Positions 1 to 7,064 of a stretch of DNA of 24,370 nt are shown here, piece by piece; the stretch's first letter is position 1; every line of letters begins with the position of its first letter. The stretch comes from JBJENW01 sp051880395 (GTDB taxonomy: Bacteria; Bacillota; Clostridia; Lachnospirales; Lachnospiraceae): assembly GCA_051880395.1 (NCBI GenBank), contig JBJENW010000039.1, positions 1 to 24,370 on the forward strand. Direction: 5' to 3'. The notes under the pieces were generated by a model that was not told the origin of the DNA, searched no databases, and saw only the letters and a list, made by a program, of their open reading frames with translations. The translations under genes were made by a program, and so were the position numbers.

Positions 1-61
1 AATGTAGAGGGAGGCCAATAAAGTAGAGCCCGCAAAGACTTACACCCATATAAAAAGTAAT

Positions 62-101
62 GAGTGAACAGTAGCGTGGCAATATGCATTTTTTGAAAAA
101 C
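62..101. repeat. Short dispersed intergenic motif, copy 1
   Basis: The 12-mer GAGTGAACAGTA (62-73) and the 11-mer TTTTGAAAAAC (91-101) both occur again, in the other order and adjacent, at 1191-1213. The rest of 1-114 shows no convincing reading frame, RNA gene or promoter. Two shared words in two intergenic regions suggest a degenerate dispersed repeat, but only two copies are visible here. Confidence 0.35.
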
Positions 102-114
102 ACAGGTTTCCATA

Positions 115-144
115 TAGACAGAGTGGAAATGTATGGTCTATAAT
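115..144 (+). promoter_or_regulatory. Sigma-A type promoter of the thioesterase gene
   Basis: The -35 box is TAGACA (115-120), the spacer is 18 nt and the -10 box is a perfect TATAAT (139-144). This leaves a leader of about 60 nt with a small GCAGA/TCTGC hairpin before the GGAGG ribosome binding site near 207. Confidence 0.6.
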
Positions 145-212
145 GAGGTAGGGTTGGCTTTGTCGCTCCTTAGCAGAGAAAATCTGCAGATTTTATAGAA
201 AGGATAGGAGGC

Positions 213-596
213 ATGGAAACTGGAATTACCGCAAAAAAGACCATTACCGTAGATAAGACAAATACGGCAGACACCGTTGGCAGTGGTTTACTTCCGGTGT
301 TTGCAACACCGGCGATGATCGCGTTGATGGAAAATGTAGCAAGCAGCAGTGTTCAGCCATACCTGGAGGAAGGACAGGGGACTGTCGGTACATTGATCAA
401 TGTAAAGCATACGGCAGCTACTCCGCTCGGTATGGATGTGACATGCGAGACGAAACTGGTTGAGATCGATCGCAGACGTCTGGTATTTGAAGTGAAAGCC
501 TATGATGCCGCAGGTGTCATCGGTGAAGGAACACACGAGCGTTTCATTATTGAAAATGAAAAGTTCCTGAAAAAAGCAGAAAGCAAAGCAAATTAG
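213..596 (+). CDS. FlK-type (hotdog-fold) acyl-CoA thioesterase
   Basis: A 127-residue cytoplasmic protein of the single-domain hotdog thioesterase family related to fluoroacetyl-CoA thioesterase FlK. The family hydrolyses acyl-CoA thioesters. FlK uses a Thr42/Glu50/His76 triad. This protein has Thr32 (in ATPAM), Glu40 (in MENVA) and His66 (in VKHTAATP), which reproduces both spacings of 8 and 26 residues exactly. A further His108 lies in the GTHERF motif near the end, as is usual for the group. The length is normal and the start follows a GGAGG site. The gene stands alone between its own promoter and a terminator. The physiological acyl-CoA cannot be read from sequence. A fluoroacetate role is not implied, because gut Clostridia commonly carry members annotated only as thioesterase. 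Confidence 0.85.
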   Translation: METGITAKKTITVDKTNTADTVGSGLLPVFATPAMIALMENVASSSVQPYLEEGQGTVGTLINVKHTAATPLGMDVTCETKLVEIDRRRLVFEVKAYDAAGVIGEGTHERFIIENEKFLKKAESKAN

Positions 597-624
597 AACA
601 GAAAAGCATTATTTTGAGCAAAGG

Positions 625-658
625 CAGACATCTTGTAGAAAAAGGGATGTCTGTTTTT
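625..658 (+). terminator. Rho-independent terminator after the thioesterase gene
   Basis: An 8-bp stem CAGACATC (625-632) pairs with GATGTCTG (646-653) and is followed directly by TTTTTG. It lies 28 nt after the thioesterase stop codon. Confidence 0.8.
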
Positions 659-666
659 GTTTCTGG

Positions 667-695
667 TTGAAAAAGCTGGTTGATTTTGATAAGAT
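667..695 (+). promoter_or_regulatory. Sigma-A type promoter of the 133-residue protein gene
   Basis: TTGAAA (667-672), a 17-nt spacer and TAAGAT (690-695) lie between the preceding terminator and the start at 731. Confidence 0.55.
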
Positions 696-730
696 AGAGG
701 GAAAACACAGAAAGAAAAGAGGAAACAAAC

Positions 731-1132
731 ATGGCAGAAAATATAAAAATCGAGTACAAAATTTATTTAGAGGCAGAGGATGTGTCACAGTCGAGAATCT
801 TGTCCAGTACGTCTTTTGTAAAAAACTTATTTCAAAATTGCGGAAATTCATATTTTAAGCAGGTACAATTTGATGATGAAAGTGATCTTGACGAGTTTGC
901 ATTTCGCCTTTATGCAGAAAATACGATCACAGAAGATACCGCATCTAATTTGGAAGACCTGAAAAATTTCTGCGGCGATATGGCAGAATTCTTAGAGGAG
1001 ATCGCAGCAACACAGTCTTACCTGGATATGGAAGGAAGTTTTGGAATCGAACACAATGGAGAAATTCAGTCTTATACCTTCAAATCTGAACAAAATCAGG
1101 ATTTTTGCGACTTTATACCGGTTGAGAAATAA
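731..1132 (+). CDS. Small acidic protein of unknown function
   Basis: A 133-residue soluble protein that I do not recognise. It has no signal peptide or membrane segment and is rich in Glu and Asp, with three Cys. It starts with a beta-strand-like stretch (IKIEYKIYLEAED), has a helical middle (about residues 70-95, NLEDLKNFCGDMAEFLEEIA) and ends in another beta-rich stretch with a polar C-terminus. An AGAGGAAA ribosome binding site precedes the ATG. A promoter and an upstream terminator isolate it from the thioesterase gene, so it is probably monocistronic. An overlapping frame starting at 667 is rejected because it has no suitable ribosome binding site and stops early. Confidence 0.75.
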   Translation: MAENIKIEYKIYLEAEDVSQSRILSSTSFVKNLFQNCGNSYFKQVQFDDESDLDEFAFRLYAENTITEDTASNLEDLKNFCGDMAEFLEEIAATQSYLDMEGSFGIEHNGEIQSYTFKSEQNQDFCDFIPVEK

Positions 1133-1145
1133 TTTTACCGAAGGG

Positions 1146-1194
1146 CGGACCTGTGTGAAGCATCTGCAGACAGACTTTCTGAGCGTCCGGTTTT
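1146..1194 (+). terminator. Possible weak terminator or structured intergenic element
   Basis: CGGAC (1146-1150) can pair with GTCCG (1185-1189), with CTGT/ACAG (1151-1154/1170-1173) inside, ahead of a short T run. The loops are large and the pairing is modest, so this is a weak call. Confidence 0.25.
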
Positions 1195-1213
1195 GAAAAA
1201 CGAGTGAACAGTA
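1191..1213. repeat. Short dispersed intergenic motif, copy 2
   Basis: TTTTGAAAAAC runs straight into GAGTGAACAGTA. Both words also occur at 62-101. It is followed by a small hairpin GCAGG-TATC-CCTGC (1222-1235). Confidence 0.35.
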
Positions 1214-1237
1214 ACTACACGGCAGGTATCCCTGCAA

Positions 1238-1257
1238 AAGTTATCTAAAACTAACTT
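1238..1257. promoter_or_regulatory. Candidate metalloregulator operator of the feo operon
   Basis: A perfect 6-bp inverted repeat AAGTTA-N8-TAACTT whose right arm reaches the first bases of the -35 box of the feo promoter. Ferrous iron uptake operons are usually repressed by Fur or DtxR/IdeR-type proteins bound over the promoter. The repeat fits such a site by position, but I cannot assign it to a known consensus. Confidence 0.45.
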
Positions 1258-1284
1258 GTGTTATTGAAAAAAAGTATCTATAAT
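1256..1284 (+). promoter_or_regulatory. Promoter of the feo operon
   Basis: TTGTGT (1256-1261), a 17-nt spacer and a perfect TATAAT (1279-1284), about 48 nt ahead of the first gene of the operon. Confidence 0.6.
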
Positions 1285-1331
1285 AGAAGAGGAAGAAATA
1301 GAAAAGCAATTATGCTGGAAAGGGGGAACCC

Positions 1332-1511
1332 ATGAAATGTATCATATTGCGAAATGAAGAAATAACAGAAGAAGAATGTCAGATTGTTTGTAGAGAATCG
1401 GGACTGGCAAAAAACAGCAAAGCACTTCCAAAGAAATTCAAGCGAATTGTGGGATGGAATGCAATCTGTAAAGCTTGTCCCTATCACAAGGAAGGCGAAA
1501 AAAGGAAATGA
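1332..1511 (+). CDS. Small Cys-containing protein at the head of the feo operon
   Basis: A 59-residue reading frame with a strong AGGGGG ribosome binding site 5 nt ahead of its ATG. Its TGA stop overlaps the feoAB ATG in an ATGA junction, so the two are translationally coupled. It is basic towards the C-terminus and has five Cys: C3, C16, C20 and a CxxC pair C47/C50 in the ending NAICKACPYHKEG. There is no signal peptide or membrane span. The coupling and the Cys pattern suggest an accessory role in iron uptake, perhaps metal sensing or binding, but I know no characterised family for it. The strong initiation site and exact overlap argue that it is a real gene despite its size. Confidence 0.7.
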   Translation: MKCIILRNEEITEEECQIVCRESGLAKNSKALPKKFKRIVGWNAICKACPYHKEGEKRK

Positions 1512-3859
1512 CATTAAGAGAATTAGAAATTGGAGAGACAGCCCGCGTGGATCTCGTGGGCGGAGAGGGAGAACTGAGAAGACATTTTCTGGATATGGGG
1601 TTGACGCCGGGAGTGGAAGTGACGTTACATAAGGTGGCTCCGATGGGAGATCCGATGGAGCTTTTGATCCGTGATTATATGCTCACACTGCGATTAGACG
1701 ATGCAGAAAAAATCGAAGTGACACGGATTCAAAGAAAAGAGAAAACGCCAGCGAAAAAAAAGCACGAAGAGGAGATTGCGCATCCGGGGTGTGGAGAAAA
1801 TCAGGCCTATCATCCAAGAAGGCAGGGAAAAGTCATTGCAGACGGACATCCGATCACGTTCGCGTTAGCGGGAAATCAAAATTGCGGAAAGACGACGTTG
1901 TTTAATCAGCTGACAGGGGCAAATCAGCATGTCGGAAATTTCCCAGGGGTGACGGTGGATCGAAAAGACGGGCATATCCGGAAACATCCGGAGGCGACCG
2001 TCGTGGATCTGCCGGGAATTTATTCAATTTCCCCTTATACACAAGAGGAAATTGTAACGCGTGATTTCTTACTAAATGAGCGCCCACAGGGAATCATTAA
2101 TATCGTAGACGGAGCAAATATCGAGCGAAATCTTTATCTGACTCTGCAGTTGATGGAATTAAATATTCCAATGGTGCTTGCGATCAATATGATGGATGAG
2201 GTACGGGCAAATGGCGGTACGATAGATGTAAACCGATTAGAATCGCTGCTTGGAATCCCGGTCGTTCCGATTTCTGCTGCAAAAAACGAAGGAATCAATG
2301 AGTTGATCGAACATGCCATTCATGTGGCAAAATACCGTGAATGTCCGGGACGCGTCGATTTTTGCTCCGGTGCCGTACATCGCTGTATTCATGCGATGTG
2401 TCATATGATCGAAGATCACGCGCAACAGCAGAATGTGCCGGTTCGGTTTGCTGCCACGAAGGTGGTGGAAGGAGATCAGCCGATGTTACAGAAGCTGTCA
2501 ATCTCAGAAAATGAGCAGGCGCTATTAGACCATGCGGTATCCGAGATGGAAAAAGATACCGGTATGGATCGGGAAGCGGCATTAGCGGATATGCGCTATC
2601 ATTTCATTGAAGAAATCTGCAGCCAGACAGTGATCAAGCCGCAGGAGAGCAAAGAACACATTCGAAGCGAAAAAGCAGATCGGATTTTGACAAATAAATA
2701 TCTTGCCATTCCGACCTTTATCGGAATCATGGGACTGGTGTTCTGGTTGACATTCGGTGTGATCGGTTCTTTTTTAGACAATCTCTTAAGTATTGGAATT
2801 GATGCGATCACCGCCTGGATCGATAAAGGATTGACTGTTTATGGGATAAATCCGGTGGTGAAAAGTCTGGTTGTGGATGGCATCTGTTCCGGTGTCGGCA
2901 GTGTGTTGAGCTTTTTGCCGACAATCGTCACGTTATTTTTCTTTTTATCTATTTTGGAGGATTCTGGCTACATGGCCCGTGTGGCATTTGTTATGGATAA
3001 GCTTTTGCGAAAGATCGGACTTTCCGGAAGAAGCATTGTCTCCATGTTGATCGGTTTTGGCTGCAGTGTGCCGGCGATCATGTCAACACGTACATTATCG
3101 AGTGATCGGGACCGAAAGATGACGGTACTTTTGACCCCGTTTATGAGCTGCAGTGCGAAACTTCCAATTTATGCGATGTTTACATTGGCATTTTTTCCAC
3201 ACCATCGGGCACTTGTGATGATTGGGTTGTATGTCGGAGGAATGGCCATCGGTATACTGGTCGGACTTTTATTGAAAAAAACAGCTTTCCGCGGAGAACC
3301 GGTTCCATTTGTCATGGAATTGCCGAATTATCGAATGCCGAGTCCAAAGAGTGTGTTACATCTGATGTGGGAAAAAGCGAAAGATTTTTTAGTGAAAGCA
3401 TTTACGGTCATTTTTGTGTCAACGATCATCATCTGGTTTTTACAAACATTTGACACACGTTTGAATGTAACAGCAAATTCGGAACAGAGTCTGCTTGCCT
3501 GTATCGGCGCTTTGATCGCACCGATTTTAATCCCATTGGGATTGGGAGATTGGAGAATCGCGACAGCTCTGATTACCGGATTCACAGCAAAAGAATCAGT
3601 GGTCAGTACTCTTGCGGTGCTGACAGGTTCTACTATGAACAATCTGCCGCAAGCGCTGGGAAGTTTGTTTTCTTCTTATCAGGCATTGGTTTTTTTGACA
3701 TTTGTTCTTTTATATACGCCTTGTGTCGCAACCATGGCGGCGGTCAAGCGTGAGATGGGAAAAAAGATGATGTGTATCATGATGCTTGCACAATGTTCCA
3801 TTGCATGGATGGCGGCATTTCTCGTTCATTTGCTCGGAATGGCGATGGGCATTTTATAG
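1508..3859 (+). CDS. feoB: FeoA-FeoB fusion, ferrous iron transporter
   Basis: A 783-residue ferrous iron uptake protein with FeoA fused to the N-terminus of FeoB. Residues 1-75 are the FeoA SH3-like domain (LDMGLTPGVEV). A charged linker follows to about residue 115. Next is the FeoB GTPase domain: G1 GNQNCGKT (122-129), G2 Thr in GVTVDR, G3 DLPG (167-170) and G4 NMMD (227-230). The C-terminal half is the polytopic membrane core with two Gate-type repeats, including the conserved GCSVPAIMSTR and MSCSAKLPIY segments. FeoA-FeoB fusions are known in Clostridia and Bacteroidetes. The ATG at 1508 is preferred over an in-frame TTG at 1475, because it overlaps the stop of the preceding small gene and begins exactly at the FeoA domain. 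A small Cys-rich membrane protein gene follows 10 nt downstream. Confidence 0.95.
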   Translation: MTLRELEIGETARVDLVGGEGELRRHFLDMGLTPGVEVTLHKVAPMGDPMELLIRDYMLTLRLDDAEKIEVTRIQRKEKTPAKKKHEEEIAHPGCGENQAYHPRRQGKVIADGHPITFALAGNQNCGKTTLFNQLTGANQHVGNFPGVTVDRKDGHIRKHPEATVVDLPGIYSISPYTQEEIVTRDFLLNERPQGIINIVDGANIERNLYLTLQLMELNIPMVLAINMMDEVRANGGTIDVNRLESLLGIPVVPISAAKNEGINELIEHAIHVAKYRECPGRVDFCSGAVHRCIHAMCHMIEDHAQQQNVPVRFAATKVVEGDQPMLQKLSISENEQALLDHAVSEMEKDTGMDREAALADMRYHFIEEICSQTVIKPQESKEHIRSEKADRILTNKYLAIPTFIGIMGLVFWLTFGVIGSFLDNLLSIGIDAITAWIDKGLTVYGINPVVKSLVVDGICSGVGSVLSFLPTIVTLFFFLSILEDSGYMARVAFVMDKLLRKIGLSGRSIVSMLIGFGCSVPAIMSTRTLSSDRDRKMTVLLTPFMSCSAKLPIYAMFTLAFFPHHRALVMIGLYVGGMAIGILVGLLLKKTAFRGEPVPFVMELPNYRMPSPKSVLHLMWEKAKDFLVKAFTVIFVSTIIIWFLQTFDTRLNVTANSEQSLLACIGALIAPILIPLGLGDWRIATALITGFTAKESVVSTLAVLTGSTMNNLPQALGSLFSSYQALVFLTFVLLYTPCVATMAAVKREMGKKMMCIMMLAQCSIAWMAAFLVHLLGMAMGIL

Positions 3860-3869
3860 GAGAAACCAT

Positions 3870-4019
3870 ATGAATTTACAAAGCTATGTCGTACTTGCCG
3901 TGGTGTTATTTTTGGCAGCAGCCGCTTGCAGATATCTGCACCGCCGAGAAAATGGCGGCTGTTTTGGAGGGTGTGGAGGTGACTGCAGTCACTGCGGAAA
4001 GGATTGTAAAAAAAAGTAG
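3870..4019 (+). CDS. FeoB-associated Cys-rich membrane protein
   Basis: A 49-residue protein. One membrane helix (residues 6-20, VVLAVVLFLAAAA) is followed by a short basic stretch and a Cys/Gly-rich tail with a CFGGCGGDCSHCGKDC pattern. Small proteins of this design follow feoB in many Firmicutes and are called FeoB-associated Cys-rich membrane proteins. They take the position of FeoC and are thought to help FeoB function or stability, possibly through metal binding. The ATG at 3870 has a GGAG site 7 nt upstream. A longer in-frame version starting within feoB at 3786 would lack the typical N-terminus and is rejected. Confidence 0.85.
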   Translation: MNLQSYVVLAVVLFLAAAACRYLHRRENGGCFGGCGGDCSHCGKDCKKK

Positions 4020-4045
4020 TCAAAGCCTGCTATTTGTGTTAGAAT
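4017..4045 (+). promoter_or_regulatory. Weak candidate promoter of the sseB-like gene
   Basis: TAGTCA (4017-4022), a 17-nt spacer and TAGAAT (4040-4045). The -35 match is poor. The 64-nt leader that follows has no other better candidate. Confidence 0.3.
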
Positions 4046-4108
4046 CAATAGGTGAGTAAGTAACATCAGCAGGGAAGAAGGCCTGAAGAGATGGGGAAGG
4101 AACTATAA

Positions 4109-5041
4109 ATGAGCGAACAAAAATTTGATAATACGAAATTATTAGAAACCATGCGTGTGTTTACGGCAGACAAAACACATGAACATATGTTAGATATCAT
4201 GCGTCAGATTCGGATGTCTATGGTCATGGTTCCAGCGACATTTCCGGAAGAAGGGGATGTCAATCGACTAAAGGAGGCAAATGGAAAGCCGGTAGCAGTG
4301 CCGCCGGGAACAAAATTTCAGCCACAGTTGATCAAAAATAAGAAAGATGAGAAATATCTGCCGATCTTCACAGATCCGGCACAGATACCGAAAGAGCAGG
4401 AGTATCCGACGATCGTTACGATGCCTTTTTTGGAATGTGCAGCGATGACAAATATGAAAAAAGAAATCATCAAAGGAATTGCACTGAATCCGTTTACGGA
4501 AAATATTTTATTTCAACAGGAACTGTTAGAGGCAATGCTTCTCGCAGAAAAAGAACTGCAGGGACAGCGTGTGGTACCGGTATCACAGCAGAACTATCAC
4601 CGTTTGGTGCGTCATCGCGCGGAGCATGTGGAACTGCCGCAGGCGGTACACAGCGGTGGTCAGAAATTCATTCAGACGTTAGAAAAAGAGGCAGAACCGA
4701 TGATCTTATCCCTTTATCGTAAAGGGTATGATGAAAAAATGACATGCCCATATAGCGAAGACGATTTTTCAATCATGTCTCTGAATATAGGAGAGGATTT
4801 AGAACTTACGCGGATTGATCTGCCGCACAAACACCTTGCAAAAGAAATTGCGATTCGCGTCTATCTGACGGTAAATCCGCAGACAAATCAGACAGGTTAT
4901 TTTCTGATCGAGGGAGCGGAGGAGAAAAATACCTTCCAACTTTCCAAGATTTTAGCGGATGGCACGTACCAAGTACTCCAGGAGGCACCGGGAGAAGGAA
5001 CAGAGTTACAGACTGTGATCGATCTGGCTCGTGCAGAATAA
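4109..5041 (+). CDS. SseB family protein
   Basis: A 310-residue soluble protein of the SseB family (enhanced serine sensitivity protein B). It has an N-terminal SseB-type domain (about residues 10-150, with the VPPGTKFQPQLI and YLPIFTDPAQIPK segments) and a C-terminal SseB_C-like domain (about 175-305, with NIGEDLELTRIDLPHK and TGYFLIEGAEE). In enteric bacteria SseB affects serine sensitivity by an unclear route. In Firmicutes these proteins are common and uncharacterised. The start has an AAGGAA site about 8 nt upstream. It lies between the feo operon and a hairpin terminator, so it is probably transcribed alone. Confidence 0.8.
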   Translation: MSEQKFDNTKLLETMRVFTADKTHEHMLDIMRQIRMSMVMVPATFPEEGDVNRLKEANGKPVAVPPGTKFQPQLIKNKKDEKYLPIFTDPAQIPKEQEYPTIVTMPFLECAAMTNMKKEIIKGIALNPFTENILFQQELLEAMLLAEKELQGQRVVPVSQQNYHRLVRHRAEHVELPQAVHSGGQKFIQTLEKEAEPMILSLYRKGYDEKMTCPYSEDDFSIMSLNIGEDLELTRIDLPHKHLAKEIAIRVYLTVNPQTNQTGYFLIEGAEEKNTFQLSKILADGTYQVLQEAPGEGTELQTVIDLARAE

Positions 5042-5048
5042 AAGGAAA

Positions 5049-5074
5049 GGCATTGCAGATATGCAGTGCCTTTT
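5049..5074 (+). terminator. Hairpin terminator between the sseB-like gene and the acyltransferase operon
   Basis: A 9-bp stem GGCATTGCA (5049-5057) pairs with TGCAGTGCC (5062-5070) with one wobble and a GATA loop, followed by TTTTG. It sits only 22 nt before the next start codon, leaving no room for a promoter between them. The U run is short, so partial read-through is likely. Confidence 0.65.
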
Positions 5075-5095
5075 GTGTCAGAAAAGGGTGAAAAT

Positions 5096-6373
5096 GTGAA
5101 AAAAAAAGAAATGCGTGAGATCGGATGGGATAAACTGGATAATACCGCACACATTTTTCCTGTTATAGCAGGGGAAGCGGTCAGTAACGTATATCGGATC
5201 AGTGTGGTATTGAAAGAAGAAATTCAGGGGGACAAGCTGCAGGAAGCACTTGCGATCGTATTGCCGAAATTTTCCGGATTTAATGTACGATTGCGTCGCG
5301 GAATCTTTTGGTATTATTTTGAAGAAAACGGAAAGTCTGCACCAGAAGTTGAGGAGGAAAAAACGTATCCGTGTCGTTATATCGAAGAAAATAAAAATCA
5401 CAGCTACCTGTTTCGCGTGACGTATTATGGAAGGCGGATCAATCTGGAGGTTTTTCATGTACTGACCGATGGAATGGGGGGATTGAACTTTTTGAAAGAA
5501 CTGACCTATCAATATCTGCGCCTGGTACATCCGAAACTTCGGGAGCAATTTGGAGACAATCTCAGTCAGGATACGTCATTAAATCGGGAAGACAGCTTTT
5601 TGAAAAATTATAAAAAAAATCATGCAAAAGCATATCAATCGCAAAGAGCTTACCAGATTAAGGCAGAAAAACTTCGACCGGGAGAATTTGGTGTGATGCA
5701 TGGTCGGATGTCAGTTTCGCAGTTAAAAGAGGTCTGTCATCGGTATCATACGACGATCAATGTATATCTTGTCAGCTGTTTTGTGTGGGCGGTCTATACA
5801 GAATGCATGAATCAGACCAGGCAGAAACGACCGCTTCGTGTAGCGGTTCCGGTTAATCTGCGACCGTATTTTAATTCGATCACGACGAAAAATTTCTTTG
5901 TCATGGTTTCAGCAGAATTTTTGGCGGATCGCGAAGATTACACGTTTTCTGATATTTTAGAGGTTGTAAAAAAGAGTTTGGAAACGCAGATTACCAAAGA
6001 ACATTTGGAAGAAATTTTTTCTTATAATGTGGGCAGTGAAAAAAATCTGATTGCTCGTGTTGCACCATTGTTTCTAAAAAATTTGGCAATTCGTGCGGTT
6101 TATACAAAATCTGCACTGGCAAATTCGACCACGATCACAAATATTGGAAATGTAAAAGTAGAAGAGGCGTATCAATCATACATTGAAAGCTTTCACGCGT
6201 ATCTTGCGGTTTCAAAAGGGCAGAATCTGAAAGGTACGATCTGTTCCTACGGGGATACACTGGTATTTACATTTAGTTCTGTGCTTCGGGATACGTCTGT
6301 GCAGAAAGCATTTTTTCGTCAGATCGCGTCCGATGGGGTGGAGGTTTTTATTGAGACAAATGGCGTGTATTAG
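5096..6373 (+). CDS. Condensation/alcohol acetyltransferase-fold protein
   Basis: A 425-residue protein of the chloramphenicol acetyltransferase-like superfamily, which includes NRPS condensation domains, PapA and alcohol acetyltransferases. The active-site motif HxxxDG is present as HVLTDG (121-126) after a hydrophobic strand. A second-subdomain segment PLRVAVPVNLRP (about 258-269) and a TITNIGNVKV stretch near 350 fit the C-terminal half of such folds. There is no carrier-protein domain or membrane span. The start is taken as GTG 5096, preceded by AAGGGTG 5 nt upstream. An in-frame GTG at 5066 lies inside the upstream hairpin and is rejected, and an ATG at 5111 is possible. It heads a tight operon with a zinc-ribbon membrane protein and an esterase-like hydrolase. 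Donor and acceptor are unknown. Confidence 0.75.
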   Translation: MKKKEMREIGWDKLDNTAHIFPVIAGEAVSNVYRISVVLKEEIQGDKLQEALAIVLPKFSGFNVRLRRGIFWYYFEENGKSAPEVEEEKTYPCRYIEENKNHSYLFRVTYYGRRINLEVFHVLTDGMGGLNFLKELTYQYLRLVHPKLREQFGDNLSQDTSLNREDSFLKNYKKNHAKAYQSQRAYQIKAEKLRPGEFGVMHGRMSVSQLKEVCHRYHTTINVYLVSCFVWAVYTECMNQTRQKRPLRVAVPVNLRPYFNSITTKNFFVMVSAEFLADREDYTFSDILEVVKKSLETQITKEHLEEIFSYNVGSEKNLIARVAPLFLKNLAIRAVYTKSALANSTTITNIGNVKVEEAYQSYIESFHAYLAVSKGQNLKGTICSYGDTLVFTFSSVLRDTSVQKAFFRQIASDGVEVFIETNGVY

Positions 6374-6384
6374 GAGGTCGTACG

Positions 6385-7050
6385 ATGAGTAAATGTTTGA
6401 AATGTCGAGTAGAAATTTTAGATGAGACCGAAGTTTGTCCGTTGTGTGGTGCAGTGCTCGAACAGGAGGCGGGGGCAAAAAATGTTTACCCGAATGTGGG
6501 GGTAAAGGTGCGCAGGCTGCATCTGGCAGTGCGAATTTATCTGTTTGTTGCACTTCTTTTGAGTGCACTTTTCATTGGATTAAATTATATAAATTTTCAC
6601 GGGATGTATTGGTGTCTGATTCCAATCGCGGCAATGGCATATATTTATTTTACACTTGCGGTATCGCTTCAAAATGAAATCGGGTATCGGGGAAAAATGA
6701 TCTGGCAGACCCTGTTTGCGATTTTGTTTGTGATATTGATTGACTGGGTCGTTGGTTTTCGCGGCTGGTCTTTGAACTATGTTCTGCCCGGAGGAATTTT
6801 ATTTTTAGATTTTGGAGTGGTCGTTTTGATGCTTTGGAACAAAAGAAACTGGCAGAGTTACATTCTGTTTGAAATGATGTTGATCTGTTTTAGTATTCTG
6901 CCGCTTGTATTCTGGTTTGTAGGCTGGATTACAGATCCATTAGTGTCTATACTGGCGTTTAGCGTTTCTGTGGCACTATTTTTAGGAACGGTCATTATCG
7001 GTGACCGAAAGGCGCGCGTGGAGTTACAGCGGAGATTTCATGTGAAGTAA
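6385..7050 (+). CDS. Zinc-ribbon polytopic membrane protein (DUF6320-like)
   Basis: A 221-residue protein. It begins with a four-Cys zinc ribbon (C4/C7 and C18/C21: CLKC and CPLC) and then has about six hydrophobic segments between residues 48 and 210 (for example IYLFVALLLSALFIGL and TLFAILFVILIDWVV), ending in a basic tail. The arrangement matches the uncharacterised DUF6320 type. The ribbon would face the cytoplasm if the basic flank (VRRLH) obeys the positive-inside rule. AGGAGGT precedes the ATG and the gene starts 11 nt after the acyltransferase stop, so the two are co-transcribed. A membrane partner for the neighbouring enzymes is a reasonable inference. No catalytic motif is visible. 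Confidence 0.75.
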   Translation: MSKCLKCRVEILDETEVCPLCGAVLEQEAGAKNVYPNVGVKVRRLHLAVRIYLFVALLLSALFIGLNYINFHGMYWCLIPIAAMAYIYFTLAVSLQNEIGYRGKMIWQTLFAILFVILIDWVVGFRGWSLNYVLPGGILFLDFGVVVLMLWNKRNWQSYILFEMMLICFSILPLVFWFVGWITDPLVSILAFSVSVALFLGTVIIGDRKARVELQRRFHVK

Positions 7051-7064
7051 GAAGGAGTGGTTCG

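Noticed and set aside
1222..1235. GCAGG-TATC-CCTGC hairpin as a terminator
   Set aside because: The stem has only 5 bp and an A-rich, not T-rich, sequence follows.
1475..1510. TTG start giving an 11-residue longer FeoA-FeoB
   Set aside because: The ATG at 1508 overlaps the stop of the preceding small gene and begins at the FeoA domain; the extra residues do not resemble FeoA.
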